Below, piece after piece: positions 6,174-13,833 of a stretch of 17,598 bases of DNA. The position numbers and the translations under genes are program-made. Position 1 is the first letter of the stretch, and each line of letters begins with the position of its first letter. The DNA comes from Candidatus Methanophagales archaeon (GTDB taxonomy: Archaea > Halobacteriota > Syntropharchaeia > Alkanophagales > Methanospirareceae): the NCBI GenBank assembly GCA_021161765.1, contig JAGGZZ010000058.1:1-17598 (forward strand), read 5' to 3'. The notes beneath the pieces are model-generated. The model saw only the letters and a program-made list of their open reading frames with translations. It searched no databases and was not told the DNA's origin.

Positions 6174-6977
6174 TTAAACGGTTTTTGTCCCTGCTTTCAA
6201 ACTCCTTGTGTATTCTTCTATCTCACGAAGCATGCTCGCTTTAGATTCGGACTCCAGTCCCTTCTCTATCAGCCGTATGAACGCACTACCCACGATTGCT
6301 CCATCTGCGACTTCGCAAACCGTTCTTACATGCTCTGGCTTTGAGATGCCAAATCCCACCGCCAGGGGTATGAATGTTTTTACTTCTCGTATCCTTCTGA
6401 TAAGCGGGTGTATAGCATCAGAAATATGCTCCCGTGCGCCGGTAACGCCAAGCAGCGATACAACGTAAACAAACCCTGATGCAACGTCCAAAATCCGTGC
6501 CATCCTTTTCTCGGTCGTTGTAGGCGCGATAAGAAAAATCAAGTCTGTTTCATCATGTCTGTCGCATATTCTCAGCAGTGGTTTTGACTCCTCCACAGGT
6601 AAATCAGGCACGACTAAACCTTTTATTCCTGCCGATTCGCAATCTGCTATAAAATCCTCCAAACCTCGCTGCAACACCAAATTGTAATACGTAAGGCAGA
6701 CTTTTTCCACGCCTTTTATCCCCGCTGCGACTTCAAAATACACGTCTGTATTCATCCCCGCTTCTAAACTGCGTTCACTCGCTCGCTGTATCGTAACGCC
6801 ATCGGCAATAGGGTCAGAGAAAGGCAAACCCAGCTCCAGAATGTCCACTCCTCCTTTGACCATCGCACGAGCGATTTCCTGGGTGCCCTCAGCAGTGGGA
6901 TAGCCAGCAGTTACAAACCCTATCAACGCCTTCTCTTTCCTCTCTTTTAGTTCTTTGAACTTCTCTTCTAAGTGCAT
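6174..6977 (-). CDS. trpA: Tryptophan synthase alpha subunit
   Basis: TIM-barrel enzyme that splits indole-3-glycerol phosphate into indole and glyceraldehyde 3-phosphate. Indole is channelled to TrpB, which joins it to serine. 267 residues, normal length. Glu48 (in ILELGLPFSDP) and Asp59 (IADG) correspond to the catalytic Glu49/Asp60 of the well-studied enzyme. Phosphate-binding segments are VVSLLGVTGAR and VGFGISKPEHVR followed by ADGAIVGSAF. It begins 2 nt after the rpoK stop, so it is co-transcribed with the polymerase/ribosomal cluster. No other trp gene is nearby; being separated from trpB and placed in this cluster is unusual. Confidence 0.95.
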   Translation of the reverse strand: MHLEEKFKELKERKEKALIGFVTAGYPTAEGTQEIARAMVKGGVDILELGLPFSDPIADGVTIQRASERSLEAGMNTDVYFEVAAGIKGVEKVCLTYYNLVLQRGLEDFIADCESAGIKGLVVPDLPVEESKPLLRICDRHDETDLIFLIAPTTTEKRMARILDVASGFVYVVSLLGVTGAREHISDAIHPLIRRIREVKTFIPLAVGFGISKPEHVRTVCEVADGAIVGSAFIRLIEKGLESESKASMLREIEEYTRSLKAGTKTV

Positions 6978-6979
6978 GC

Positions 6980-7171
6980 TTATTTCTTTCTTTTCACGGT
7001 TATCGGGATATTTCCGCTCTCAAATTCTTCCATTGCTATTTCTATGGGGTCTATTTCCTCTGTTCTTATAAGCACCGGAGCACCGGCGGCTATCTGCAGT
7101 GCTCGTGCACCTATAATGCGTGCTTTTTCGTATTTCGTGTATTTATCTCTTTTTTCTGTCAATGAAACCAA
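6980..7171 (-). CDS. rpoK: DNA-directed RNA polymerase subunit K (Rpo6)
   Basis: 63-residue archaeal RNA polymerase assembly subunit, the counterpart of bacterial omega and eukaryotic Rpb6. The core signature TKYEKARIIGARALQIAAGA followed by PVLI and the C-terminal IAMEEFESGNIPITVKRK are clear. It lies between the tRNA-Pro gene (30 nt upstream) and trpA (2 nt downstream). RpoN then RpoK is the standard archaeal order; here a tRNA is placed between them. Confidence 0.95.
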   Translation of the reverse strand: MVSLTEKRDKYTKYEKARIIGARALQIAAGAPVLIRTEEIDPIEIAMEEFESGNIPITVKRKK

Positions 7172-7201
7172 CCTAATTTTATACGTATATGCGTGATGAT
7201 A

Positions 7202-7276
7202 TGGGGTTGCTGAGATTTGAACTCAGGTCTCGGCATCCCGAACGCCGAAGGATAGTCCAAGCTACCCTACAACCCC
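7202..7276 (-). tRNA. tRNA-Pro (anticodon CGG)
   Basis: The reverse complement folds as a tRNA. The acceptor stem GGGGTTG/CAACCCC has A73 as discriminator. The anticodon stem CGGCG/TGCCG holds the loop TTCGGGA with U33 and G37, giving anticodon CGG. The T arm is CTGAG TTCAAAT CTCAG, fully paired. CCA is not encoded. It sits 14 nt after rpoN and 30 nt before rpoK on the same strand, so it is probably processed from the cluster transcript. Confidence 0.92.
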
Positions 7277-7290
7277 CTTCTCGTATTTGC

Positions 7291-7476
7291 TCATTCATAC
7301 GGTGCTATCTCGTCTATCAGCCCGGCATGCGTTAGAAGCATTCTTCGACAGCAATATCTCTTTATTCCTAGCTCGTCCAGTACCTTCGCCGGTTCCTCGT
7401 GCTTTATTCGCTCCTTGTACTCCTCCCACACGTCGGATATTACTTTTCCGCATGTAAAGCATCTGACTGGGATCAT
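7291..7476 (-). CDS. rpoN: DNA-directed RNA polymerase subunit N (Rpo10)
   Basis: 61-residue zinc-binding archaeal polymerase subunit, orthologue of Rpb10, which helps assemble the Rpo3/Rpo11 platform. The start MIPVRCFTCGKVI is diagnostic. Zinc ligands are Cys6 and Cys9 plus the adjacent pair Cys42 and Cys43 (RYCCRRM), the atypical CX2C...CC site of this family. It follows rps9 by 29 nt on the same strand. Confidence 0.96.
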   Translation of the reverse strand: MIPVRCFTCGKVISDVWEEYKERIKHEEPAKVLDELGIKRYCCRRMLLTHAGLIDEIAPYE

Positions 7477-7505
7477 TTTAGTTTTTACTTTTTATTTTAG
7501 AAATT

Positions 7506-7955
7506 TTACCTGTAAGATTTTTGCCTGTGCGCTCTCGCACCTTTAGCACCAAACTTCTTTGGCTCCTTCTGTCTCGTATCGCTGACTAACAGGCTTCTAT
7601 CATATTCTAAGTAGGATTCACGTAGCTCCTCCTTCCCCGTCCAATCAACCAATCCACGAGCAATAGCGGTTCGAGCTGCTTCTGTCTGTCCCATGAACCC
7701 TCCTCCTTTTATATTTACGTCCACCTCGATACTCTCAATGTCAGCAGCGACACCGGGAATCTGAGATGCGATAAACAAAGGCTCTGATAATTTCGCTCTT
7801 ATCACTTCGGGCTCTATGATTTCCAGCGGCTTCTTATTTATCCTCACCTTTCGTTCTCCTTTGCTTTCGCCTTCTTGTATAGTTACGCGTGCAACGGCTT
7901 TCCTCCTCTTCCCTACTTGATTTACGATTTTTTTTACTTTCGTTTTGGTGCCCAT
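7506..7955 (-). CDS. rps9: Small ribosomal subunit protein uS9
   Basis: 149-residue 30S ribosomal protein whose basic C-terminal tail reaches the P-site tRNA. Marks are GKRRKAVARVTIQEG, RINKKPLEIIEPEV, the glycine-rich GGGFMGQTEAARTAIARGL, and the tail KKFGAKGARAHRQKSYR. The N-terminus is about 14 residues longer than most archaeal S9, but no GTG or TTG offers a shorter start, so ATG 7955 stands. Its first 22 nt overlap the end of rpl13. GGAGGAGGTGA in the rpl13 tail is about 16 nt upstream, farther than usual, so coupling to rpl13 translation is likely. Confidence 0.96.
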   Translation of the reverse strand: MGTKTKVKKIVNQVGKRRKAVARVTIQEGESKGERKVRINKKPLEIIEPEVIRAKLSEPLFIASQIPGVAADIESIEVDVNIKGGGFMGQTEAARTAIARGLVDWTGKEELRESYLEYDRSLLVSDTRQKEPKKFGAKGARAHRQKSYR

Positions 7956-8371
7956 CCTAACTTTCCACTCACCTCCTCCAGGGTTACATATTTACCGAGC
8001 GATAACCTGCTTTCTGCATTTGCTGATTCTACTTTCTTACTCGCTTTTCCTTCGTATTCGTCGGGTATACCCAGATAAACCTTTACACGAGAGAGAGCAT
8101 CTCTCCCTCTTGCACGTTTATACGGGAGCATTCCGCGTATTGTGCGTTTCACGATTCTATCAGGCATCGTAGGGAAGAAAGGTCCTTGCTCTTTCGACCC
8201 CCGGTTCTTTCTCGTCTTGTATTCCTCAAATAATCTTTCTTTGGAACCGCTTATTACCACGTGCTCCGCGTTAACAATTGCAAATTCCTTGTCTTCTTCT
8301 TTTAGCAACTGTTTCGCAACTTCACTCGCTAATCTTCCTAAAATGAGTCCTTCGCCATCTATTATTTCCAT
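7934..8371 (-). CDS. rpl13: Large ribosomal subunit protein uL13
   Basis: 145-residue 50S ribosomal protein that assembles early on 23S rRNA. It begins with MEIIDGEGLILGRLASEVAK, contains AEHVVISGSKERLFEEYKTR, and has the central KRTIRGMLPYKRARGRDAL motif typical of archaeal and eukaryotic L13. It starts 6 nt after rpl18e and its end overlaps the rps9 start, so the three form one translation unit. Confidence 0.96.
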   Translation of the reverse strand: MEIIDGEGLILGRLASEVAKQLLKEEDKEFAIVNAEHVVISGSKERLFEEYKTRKNRGSKEQGPFFPTMPDRIVKRTIRGMLPYKRARGRDALSRVKVYLGIPDEYEGKASKKVESANAESRLSLGKYVTLEEVSGKLGWAPKRK

Positions 8372-8377
8372 TTTTTA

Positions 8378-8761
8378 TTACGTGATTATCTTCACACCCG
8401 TCCCTTTTGGGTTGTCTTTTGCCAGAACCTCAATGCTTATGCACCTTCCCTTGCTTTTTACCTTTCCTTCTGCGGGCTCCGTGATCTTCTCAAATGCCTT
8501 TTTACTGAATCCCAACGCTGCAACGGTAATTGGATTCTCAAGCGTACCCGCACTCAGCACCTTCCCGGGCACCAATATTGTATCGTTTGCACAGGAATAT
8601 CGGTTTATCTTACTCAGATTTACCGTTGCATAATTCCTTCGCGGTTTCTCTAATCGCTTCGCTATATCCCTCCATATCGGTGCGCTGTTCTCCCTCGCAA
8701 TCCCCTTCAAATCCTTTATTAGCTTATTAATCCGCGGATTCGTCTTCCTTTTTGTTCGCAT
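8378..8761 (-). CDS. rpl18e: Large ribosomal subunit protein eL18 (L18e)
   Basis: 127-residue archaeal/eukaryotic-type 50S protein without a bacterial ortholog of the same class. Marks are TNPRINKLIKDLKGIARENS, RNYATVNLSKINRYS, and VVPGKVL-like TILVPGKVLSAG, ending GTGVKII. It is the first gene of the cluster. In many archaea rpoD and small-subunit genes precede it; here an unrelated ATPase gene does, so the cluster has its own promoter at 8820-8827. Confidence 0.95.
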   Translation of the reverse strand: MRTKRKTNPRINKLIKDLKGIARENSAPIWRDIAKRLEKPRRNYATVNLSKINRYSCANDTILVPGKVLSAGTLENPITVAALGFSKKAFEKITEPAEGKVKSKGRCISIEVLAKDNPKGTGVKIIT

Positions 8762-8819
8762 CTTTTTCGCTTTCGCCCCTCGTTTTCCCCTTCGCCTTTG
8801 AAAATCTTTAGGATACCTT

Positions 8820-8827
8820 TTTATAAA
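8820..8827 (-). promoter_or_regulatory. TATA box of the rpl18e-rpl13-rps9-rpoN operon
   Basis: TTTATAAA within the larger palindrome CCTTTTTATAAAGG at 8816-8829. It lies about 60 nt before the rpl18e start and overlaps the stop codon of the upstream ATPase gene, so initiation is expected near 8795 with a leader of some 30 nt rich in GGCGAAGGGG-like sequence. Confidence 0.55.
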
Positions 8828-10200
8828 GGTTGCGGGATAAAACCGTTTATATCTGCGACTAAAAAACCTTCTCTGCGTAGTTCTTCCTTATCTTCTATAT
8901 CTCCTGCTATAATGCCATAATAATCTCTCCTCTCACCGCTGCGCCACTTAACAAGTTCGGATTTTGCTCTGAGCGCAGTCAATATCTTCTCAGCCTCACG
9001 ATAACGCAACTTGCCCCACTTAACCTCGAAGAATGCTATTTGCTTCGTGCCCTTATTTACCGCTACTATGTCTATCTCCTCTCCCTTATGCCACCACCTG
9101 CCTATATGCTCAAATTCGAAGGGCAGCAGAAACTGAAAAAGTTCATTCCTGTTCCTGGCAAAACGCTCAAATTTCTTGCCCATGTAGCTGTCTTTTTCAC
9201 CTCTGCGCAGCCGGAAAGCACCCCTTTCTATCTCTTCCCTGTGCTTGAACACGAAATTGAACCAGAAATCAAAGATGCTGTCTCGTATCAAATATATGCC
9301 CTTTTTTTGACTGCCAAAGATAGAAACCTCTCTCTCGATAAAACCCAATCTAATAAGATTCTCGAGATATGGGTAGATGCTTCTCGTTTTCATCCCGGTA
9401 AAATTCGCTATTTCCGTGGGTTTCGTATGTCCATAAGCAATGGCATTGAGAATGGAGAAATAGGTCTTGAGTTCCTTGAACTCCTGCGAGATGATAAAAT
9501 AAGGCTCACGGTAAAAGTATCCGTTCGTGCTGAAAAACTCCTTGTCAAGGAATTCACTCAGATTGCTGTATTCAGCGGCTTTTAGCAGATATTCGGGCAC
9601 ACCATCTGCTATCAAATAGAGCTGAAGTGCTTCCATAACGGGCATTCTGACAAATTCTCTTGCGTTCCTGAACGGCAGCGCATCCAGCAAAATATCGCGT
9701 GTCCTTCGCCCGTAGAGTGGCGATGCGTATGAAAGTACTTTTTCACTCATCAGACCGAGCAAAGAGCCTGAGAGAACGATAAAAGCAGAAGAAGAGGAAG
9801 CAAATTTCGTATCCCATAACTTTTGCAGCACACTGAGCACTCGCACATCGCTTCTGATGAGGTATGAAAATTCGTCTATTATGAGGTAAAATCGCTCTTC
9901 AGGCATATTATTCGCTAAATAGCCAAAAAGCTGTTCCCAATCCCGTATCTCAAGTGTTTTCAGCAGAGGGTCGTTTAAAAAATCTGCAATTTTTTCCTTC
10001 ATTCCATTTATCTGAACCTGGGCGGAAGATTGCTCTGCAATGTAGAATATTCCTCTTCGGGTATTTGCAAATTCCATAAGAAGTCTTGTCTTGCCTATTC
10101 GCCGTCTTCCATAGAGAACAATTAGCCTTCCTTTTTCTTTCTTCCACTCATCCTCTAACAGTGAAATTTCCGCTCCCCTGTCTATAAATTTACTAATCAC
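8821..10200 (-). CDS. Archaeal AAA-type ATPase with DUF234 nuclease-like C-terminal domain
   Basis: 459 residues. The N-terminal P-loop ATPase belongs to the archaeal ATPase family (PF01637-like): Walker A GRRRIGKT at 31-38, Walker B YLIIDE at 105-110, sensor-like IVLSGSLLGLM at 141-151. A helical/winged-helix middle (about 250-320: KPTEIANFTGMKTRSIYPYL) is typical. The C-terminal DUF234-type domain carries Asp377 (EEIDIVAV) and Glu392-x-Lys394 (FFEVKW), matching a PD-(D/E)xK nuclease core. These proteins are abundant in archaeal genomes, often as mobile or defence-associated singletons; the exact role is unsettled. A TATA-like ATTTAAAT at 10224-10231 lies 24 nt before the ATG, implying a leaderless single-gene transcript. 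Its stop overlaps the ribosomal operon promoter. Confidence 0.85.
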   Translation of the reverse strand: MISKFIDRGAEISLLEDEWKKEKGRLIVLYGRRRIGKTRLLMEFANTRRGIFYIAEQSSAQVQINGMKEKIADFLNDPLLKTLEIRDWEQLFGYLANNMPEERFYLIIDEFSYLIRSDVRVLSVLQKLWDTKFASSSSAFIVLSGSLLGLMSEKVLSYASPLYGRRTRDILLDALPFRNAREFVRMPVMEALQLYLIADGVPEYLLKAAEYSNLSEFLDKEFFSTNGYFYREPYFIISQEFKELKTYFSILNAIAYGHTKPTEIANFTGMKTRSIYPYLENLIRLGFIEREVSIFGSQKKGIYLIRDSIFDFWFNFVFKHREEIERGAFRLRRGEKDSYMGKKFERFARNRNELFQFLLPFEFEHIGRWWHKGEEIDIVAVNKGTKQIAFFEVKWGKLRYREAEKILTALRAKSELVKWRSGERRDYYGIIAGDIEDKEELRREGFLVADINGFIPQPL

Positions 10201-10303
10201 AATTTGTTCTAAACACGATTAGCATTTAAATCTTTATCCTGTTTATGGAATTTTGTCTGCCTGTATGATCCAGAATCCCTGAAAGTCATGTTCTAAGAAA
10301 AAG

Positions 10304-10357
10304 TTTCTTGTGGAAATCTGTGTAATCTTGTGGTTAATTATATTCGGAATGTCTATA
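10304..10357 (+). repeat. Dispersed repeat, copy C
   Basis: TTTCTTGTGGAAATCTGTGT and the following AATCTTGTGGTTAAT match copies A and D with a few changes, and the end ATTCGGAATGTCTATA matches the end of copy A (GGAATGACTATA). The ftr stop codon (complement of CTA at 10353-10355) lies within that end. Confidence 0.55.
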
Positions 10358-11249
10358 TCCCTTCCAAATAAATCTTATACCGTCCCAATTTACCCCCGTA
10401 ATTTCCCGCTGATATTTTCACTAATCCTTCGACATTCCTTACGCTATCTATCGCGGCTTTCATCGCTTCTTTTACCGTGTCGAGCGAAACGCCGTTTATG
10501 ACGATTTCGGGAATGCACTGTACGCCTTCCGGGACCTTCGACCCGCTTATCTTATGCTTTAACGTGGGGCAAAAGCAATGATTGGTTGTGGGGCCTATTT
10601 CAGGATATTTCGTTTCTGGTTTAGAACCCGCAGAGCAGATATCAAAAGGCGTTATCGCACCTTCTACTTTGTCTATCGCGCGGATTGCCTTTTCACCCGT
10701 TTCTAATGCTGCTTCCAAACTTTCGCAGAAGAACCATAAGTTCCCGCCCATTACTCCCTTCTTATAACCTAAATGACGCTCCACGAGAAACTCCCCCATC
10801 ATTATCGGCACCACGACCACTTCCCTTCCGAACCTTTGCTCGATATTCTCGTATCCATCGCCGCAGTGCCCTATTCTGTCCACAGTATCAATAAAATTCC
10901 CATCTGGGATTTCAATCGCATTGAAGACCGAGGTCGTGGGCACGACCAGTATTCCCTGCCGTATTCGTTTTGATATTTCATACTCCAGTTTTTCGGCGGC
11001 ATCTTTGTCTTTATCTTTATCTTTAGTGTAATTCACCCATATCTGTGCTATCGCGCCTTTTCTGCCGTCAGGCGTTTCGTGCTCGTTCAACCACTTCTCT
11101 ATCCCGCCTTCAGATTCGCCAAAAACGGTGCAGGGCAATGCAGTGGCACTGTATGCCGCTCGCTCCAATCGCTTTTCGTCTTTCGCGGTTATGCATATCC
11201 TTGCGAATAAACCCTCAAATGCCTCGCAATACGTGTCTTCTATTTCCAT
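10353..11249 (-). CDS. ftr: Formylmethanofuran:tetrahydromethanopterin N-formyltransferase
   Basis: Cytoplasmic enzyme that moves the formyl group between formylmethanofuran and tetrahydromethanopterin. It is the second step of CO2 reduction in methanogenesis and runs in reverse in methane oxidation. 298 residues, the family's standard length. Clear marks are EIEDTYCEAFEGLFARICIT, LPCTVFGESEGGIE, ILVVPTTSVFNA, and the C-terminal TNHCFCPTLKH and AGNYGGKLGRYKIYL. This gene is the strongest metabolic marker in the window. It starts 9 nt after the stop of the upstream zinc-finger/TPR gene, so the two are probably one transcript. The stop codon lies in dispersed repeat copy C. Confidence 0.97.
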   Translation of the reverse strand: MEIEDTYCEAFEGLFARICITAKDEKRLERAAYSATALPCTVFGESEGGIEKWLNEHETPDGRKGAIAQIWVNYTKDKDKDKDAAEKLEYEISKRIRQGILVVPTTSVFNAIEIPDGNFIDTVDRIGHCGDGYENIEQRFGREVVVVPIMMGEFLVERHLGYKKGVMGGNLWFFCESLEAALETGEKAIRAIDKVEGAITPFDICSAGSKPETKYPEIGPTTNHCFCPTLKHKISGSKVPEGVQCIPEIVINGVSLDTVKEAMKAAIDSVRNVEGLVKISAGNYGGKLGRYKIYLEGI

Positions 11250-11258
11250 CGGTTAAAA

Positions 11259-12176
11259 TTAAAAATGCCCCCTCTCCAATTTATCCTTCAACTCTGCTAA
11301 ACATCCCGGGTCTCTCTTTATTTTCTCTTTCAACTCGTCTAACATCTTATAATTGATTATTGCAGGTGTGTATGATGGATCTATATCGAGCGATTTCTTA
11401 AGGTGCTTCTCTGCCTCCTCAAGCTCCCCTTTGAGGAGATAAATAAGCCCCAAATTACCATAAGCCTTTGCTGAATTCTTATCAATGCTCGCAACGTACT
11501 TGAACTCCTCGAATGCTCCGTCCCAATCCTCATTATCCATAAATTCCACTCCTCTGCGGAACCTCTCTTCGAGCATGAGATATGTCTCCGGGTCAATACC
11601 GGGCTTATTAGCCAATTCAAGCTCTAAAAGCTCTTTAATCCCGCTCAGGAGCCCTTCTGCTTTTTCCTTCACTTCTTCATCGGGATTCAATGTAAGCGCT
11701 TTATTCGCGCATTCGCGGGCTTTTGCGACGTAACCTTTATGGAGGTATGCGGCACCGAGATTATACCAGTGGGCAGGATAATCAGGGTCGGCTTTTACGG
11801 CTTTGTCGAAATATGTGAATGCATCTTCAAGACGGTTCAACTGAATATACGAAGTTCCAATGAGCATATACGCGTTGTCAATGTCTGGGCATTCATCGGG
11901 GATTGTCTTGAGCACTTTAATTGCACGCTTAAACCTTCTCGATGCCATGAGTCTCGCACCCTTTTCAAGTGTCTTCTCACATGCTGTTATATTCAATATT
12001 CGCCCATTCCCGGCGTCCGCCTTCAGTGATGACTCTGCAAGCTCACGAACAGCTCTGCCATCTATTGTTTTATTATGGACACGCTGCAAGTGCTCTGCTA
12101 AATTATCTGTCTTCACACTCACGCCACAGACAGGGCATTTTGTGAATTTTTTTTGGTTTTTCTTCTTCTTCTTCAT
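11259..12176 (-). CDS. C2H2 zinc-finger plus TPR-repeat protein
   Basis: 305 residues from the ATG at 12176; an in-frame TTG at 12194 would add 6. The basic start (KKKKKNQKK) leads into a compact zinc finger with Cys14, Cys17, His29 and His34 (CPVCG...EHLQRVH). Behind it are tetratricopeptide repeats from about residue 85 on: the pattern A..LIGTSYIQLNRLEDAFTYF, HWYNLGAAYLHKGYVAKARE and KAYGNLGLIYLLKGELEEAE is textbook TPR. A TPR scaffold binds partner proteins; the finger may bind nucleic acid or protein. It lies 9 nt upstream of ftr in the same direction, hinting at a role in assembly or control of C1-pathway enzymes, which is inference only. Domain calls are secure; function is unknown. Confidence 0.8.
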   Translation of the reverse strand: MKKKKKNQKKFTKCPVCGVSVKTDNLAEHLQRVHNKTIDGRAVRELAESSLKADAGNGRILNITACEKTLEKGARLMASRRFKRAIKVLKTIPDECPDIDNAYMLIGTSYIQLNRLEDAFTYFDKAVKADPDYPAHWYNLGAAYLHKGYVAKARECANKALTLNPDEEVKEKAEGLLSGIKELLELELANKPGIDPETYLMLEERFRRGVEFMDNEDWDGAFEEFKYVASIDKNSAKAYGNLGLIYLLKGELEEAEKHLKKSLDIDPSYTPAIINYKMLDELKEKIKRDPGCLAELKDKLERGHF

Positions 12177-12426
12177 TTTTCTACAGCTAAACAAAGAGGG
12201 AAAACGTTAAAAAATCGAAATTGGTGGTGTTATTTTGTTAATAACGACAGACTCGCAGGCTACTGCAATCATTACCAGAAAAGGATTGGAAGTTGCTAAC
12301 CATATTACTATGTCGGGTAAGGCGAAGAGGGCAAGAAACTGAAGAAAAATTGCTTTCTCCTAATGAGAAATTACTTCCCATAGAGATAGTTTGTTCGATA
12401 TTTTGCCCCCTTCTACAATACTCCCC

Positions 12427-13542
12427 TTACGTAGATTCAAACCTCCCTTTCAACTTCTTCAACACATCCGGCAGTGTCGTATATTCCATCTCCTCTACCG
12501 GCAGCCGATGTGGCTCAAACGGTCCATGCGCCCTCATATAATCCGCCACCTCCTGCGCCTTTCTCCTTGCGAGGTCGAAAGCAGGGTCGTCAAACAAATC
12601 CGCAGTGCCCACTAATCTGCCGTGACTTATCTGGAATCCAGCAGCGATAACCCGTGGCGGACCGTCAAACCGGGTGCACTGTGAATATTTAAAAGGAACC
12701 GGCATTATCGGTCCGTTATGCGACCCGCGCATCCAGCCACTTACGAGATAAGGCAGCGAGAACGGCTCTAAAACCTCGCCCAGCGCCGGCAATCCCCCCT
12801 GTGCTCGCACCAATGCCACCGGGTCATCCTTACCCACGTATTTACCCGCGGTAAAGAACAACTTCTCCGTGCTTATTGACGCTACTGGCTCGTCCTTTGG
12901 TATTTTTGGGTTTGCCTCCTTCGGAAACACGCGTTTTATCACGTACTTGCTCTTCGCACCTATCAACGCTAACAGCGAATACAACTCCTCAGGGCATTTC
13001 AAAAACACTTTCTTCTTCTCTTTTATGTCCCAGACCTCAAACACGAACCCGTCGTGCATCGTCGGGTCTATGACAAGCCCGGCGGTATTGAACGGGTCGG
13101 CGAAGATTTTGTATATCGGGTAATTAAACGCACCGGGCTCGGTTTTGTCCATCATAAACGCGACCAACGGCTCTGACCCACGCTCCACAAATTCCATCTC
13201 CGCTATCCCGGGACCCATCCCGCGGATGTTCCCGCTGAACGCATCCACTAACAAATCCTGCCCCGCACCGTGCAGCTTCAACTCCTTCGCCACTTCCGTC
13301 GCCGCTTCAAACGTCTCCCACGCCAATGCGTGTATCTCTTCTGCATCTACGCCTTTCCTGTGACTCATCAGCAACTGCAGGTCGTCGCCCGCGTTCAACA
13401 CGTGATAACTCACGAGCAAACCCTCTTTTTTCGCTTTCTCCATCCACTCCGTCGCTTTCTCTTTTAACTCAGGGCGCACAGTCGAATGCCCCGGAAACCC
13501 ACCTACATCTGCTTTTATCAAACTTACGGTTATTTTCTCCAT
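12427..13542 (-). CDS. fbp: Fructose-1,6-bisphosphate aldolase/phosphatase (archaeal, class V FBPase)
   Basis: Bifunctional gluconeogenic enzyme: it condenses dihydroxyacetone phosphate and glyceraldehyde 3-phosphate and then dephosphorylates the product to fructose 6-phosphate. 371 residues, near family length. Marks are the N-terminal SLIKADVGGFPGHS, the metal-binding AGDDLQLLMSH, GQDLLVDAFSGNIRGMGPG, DKTEPGAFNYP and SGWMRGSHNGPIMPV. Lys238 and Tyr235 in AGKYVGKDDP fit the Schiff-base lysine and catalytic tyrosine (Lys232/Tyr229 in the Thermoproteus enzyme; my alignment by eye). It starts 3 nt after the DUF2283 stop, so it appears to be the last gene of a TPR-DUF4258-DUF2283-fbp operon. Confidence 0.96.
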   Translation of the reverse strand: MEKITVSLIKADVGGFPGHSTVRPELKEKATEWMEKAKKEGLLVSYHVLNAGDDLQLLMSHRKGVDAEEIHALAWETFEAATEVAKELKLHGAGQDLLVDAFSGNIRGMGPGIAEMEFVERGSEPLVAFMMDKTEPGAFNYPIYKIFADPFNTAGLVIDPTMHDGFVFEVWDIKEKKKVFLKCPEELYSLLALIGAKSKYVIKRVFPKEANPKIPKDEPVASISTEKLFFTAGKYVGKDDPVALVRAQGGLPALGEVLEPFSLPYLVSGWMRGSHNGPIMPVPFKYSQCTRFDGPPRVIAAGFQISHGRLVGTADLFDDPAFDLARRKAQEVADYMRAHGPFEPHRLPVEEMEYTTLPDVLKKLKGRFEST

Positions 13543-13545
13543 TTT

Positions 13546-13833
13546 TCAGTCCTTCTCTTCTTTTTCTTTTTTATCCCCTCTTCTCTTTTGCTTCAACTCG
13601 TCAACATCTATTTCCATTAATAACGAGTTCTTTTTATTTATCTTCTCCGCATCTCCGACATTCATTATCTCAATACACACAACACGCCCATTCTCATCCA
13701 GATCAAACAAAACATTGTCCGCAATCTCGACCGTATCAGCGATTTTGGCATTACTGAGCATTGCCAGAAGTGCATCCGCATCCCTGCTCATAATCAACTT
13801 CGCATTTTCAATTTCGTTGATTTCAAATTTCAT
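13546..13833 (-). CDS. DUF2283 protein, antitoxin-like
   Basis: 95 residues from ATG 13833; a GTG at 13842 would add 3. The core matches DUF2283 as I know it (D.ADALL...VADTVEV.DNVLVDLDE.G.VVGIEIL): RDADALLAMLSNAKIADTVE, then DNVLFDLDENGRVVCIEIM. A charged Lys/Arg/Glu tail follows. DUF2283 genes often lie directly after a DUF4258 gene, as here, where the two overlap by 11-20 nt depending on the start. That pairing is widely taken as a toxin-antitoxin-like module, DUF2283 being the presumed antitoxin. It is 3 nt upstream of fbp. The family call is good; activity is untested. Confidence 0.8.
   Translation of the reverse strand: MKFEINEIENAKLIMSRDADALLAMLSNAKIADTVEIADNVLFDLDENGRVVCIEIMNVGDAEKINKKNSLLMEIDVDELKQKRRGDKKEKEEKD

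Noticed and set aside
9040..9585. Long plus-strand frame (181 residues) opposite the DUF234 ATPase gene
   Set aside because: It is a shadow of the ATPase gene, which has Walker motifs and nuclease-like residues in the minus frame.
12235..12342. 35-residue plus-strand frame starting at TTG (LLITTDSQATAIITRKGLEV...)
   Set aside because: TTG start, no convincing ribosome-binding site, no recognised family and short. The rest of the gene-free stretch 12195-12426 shows nothing further.
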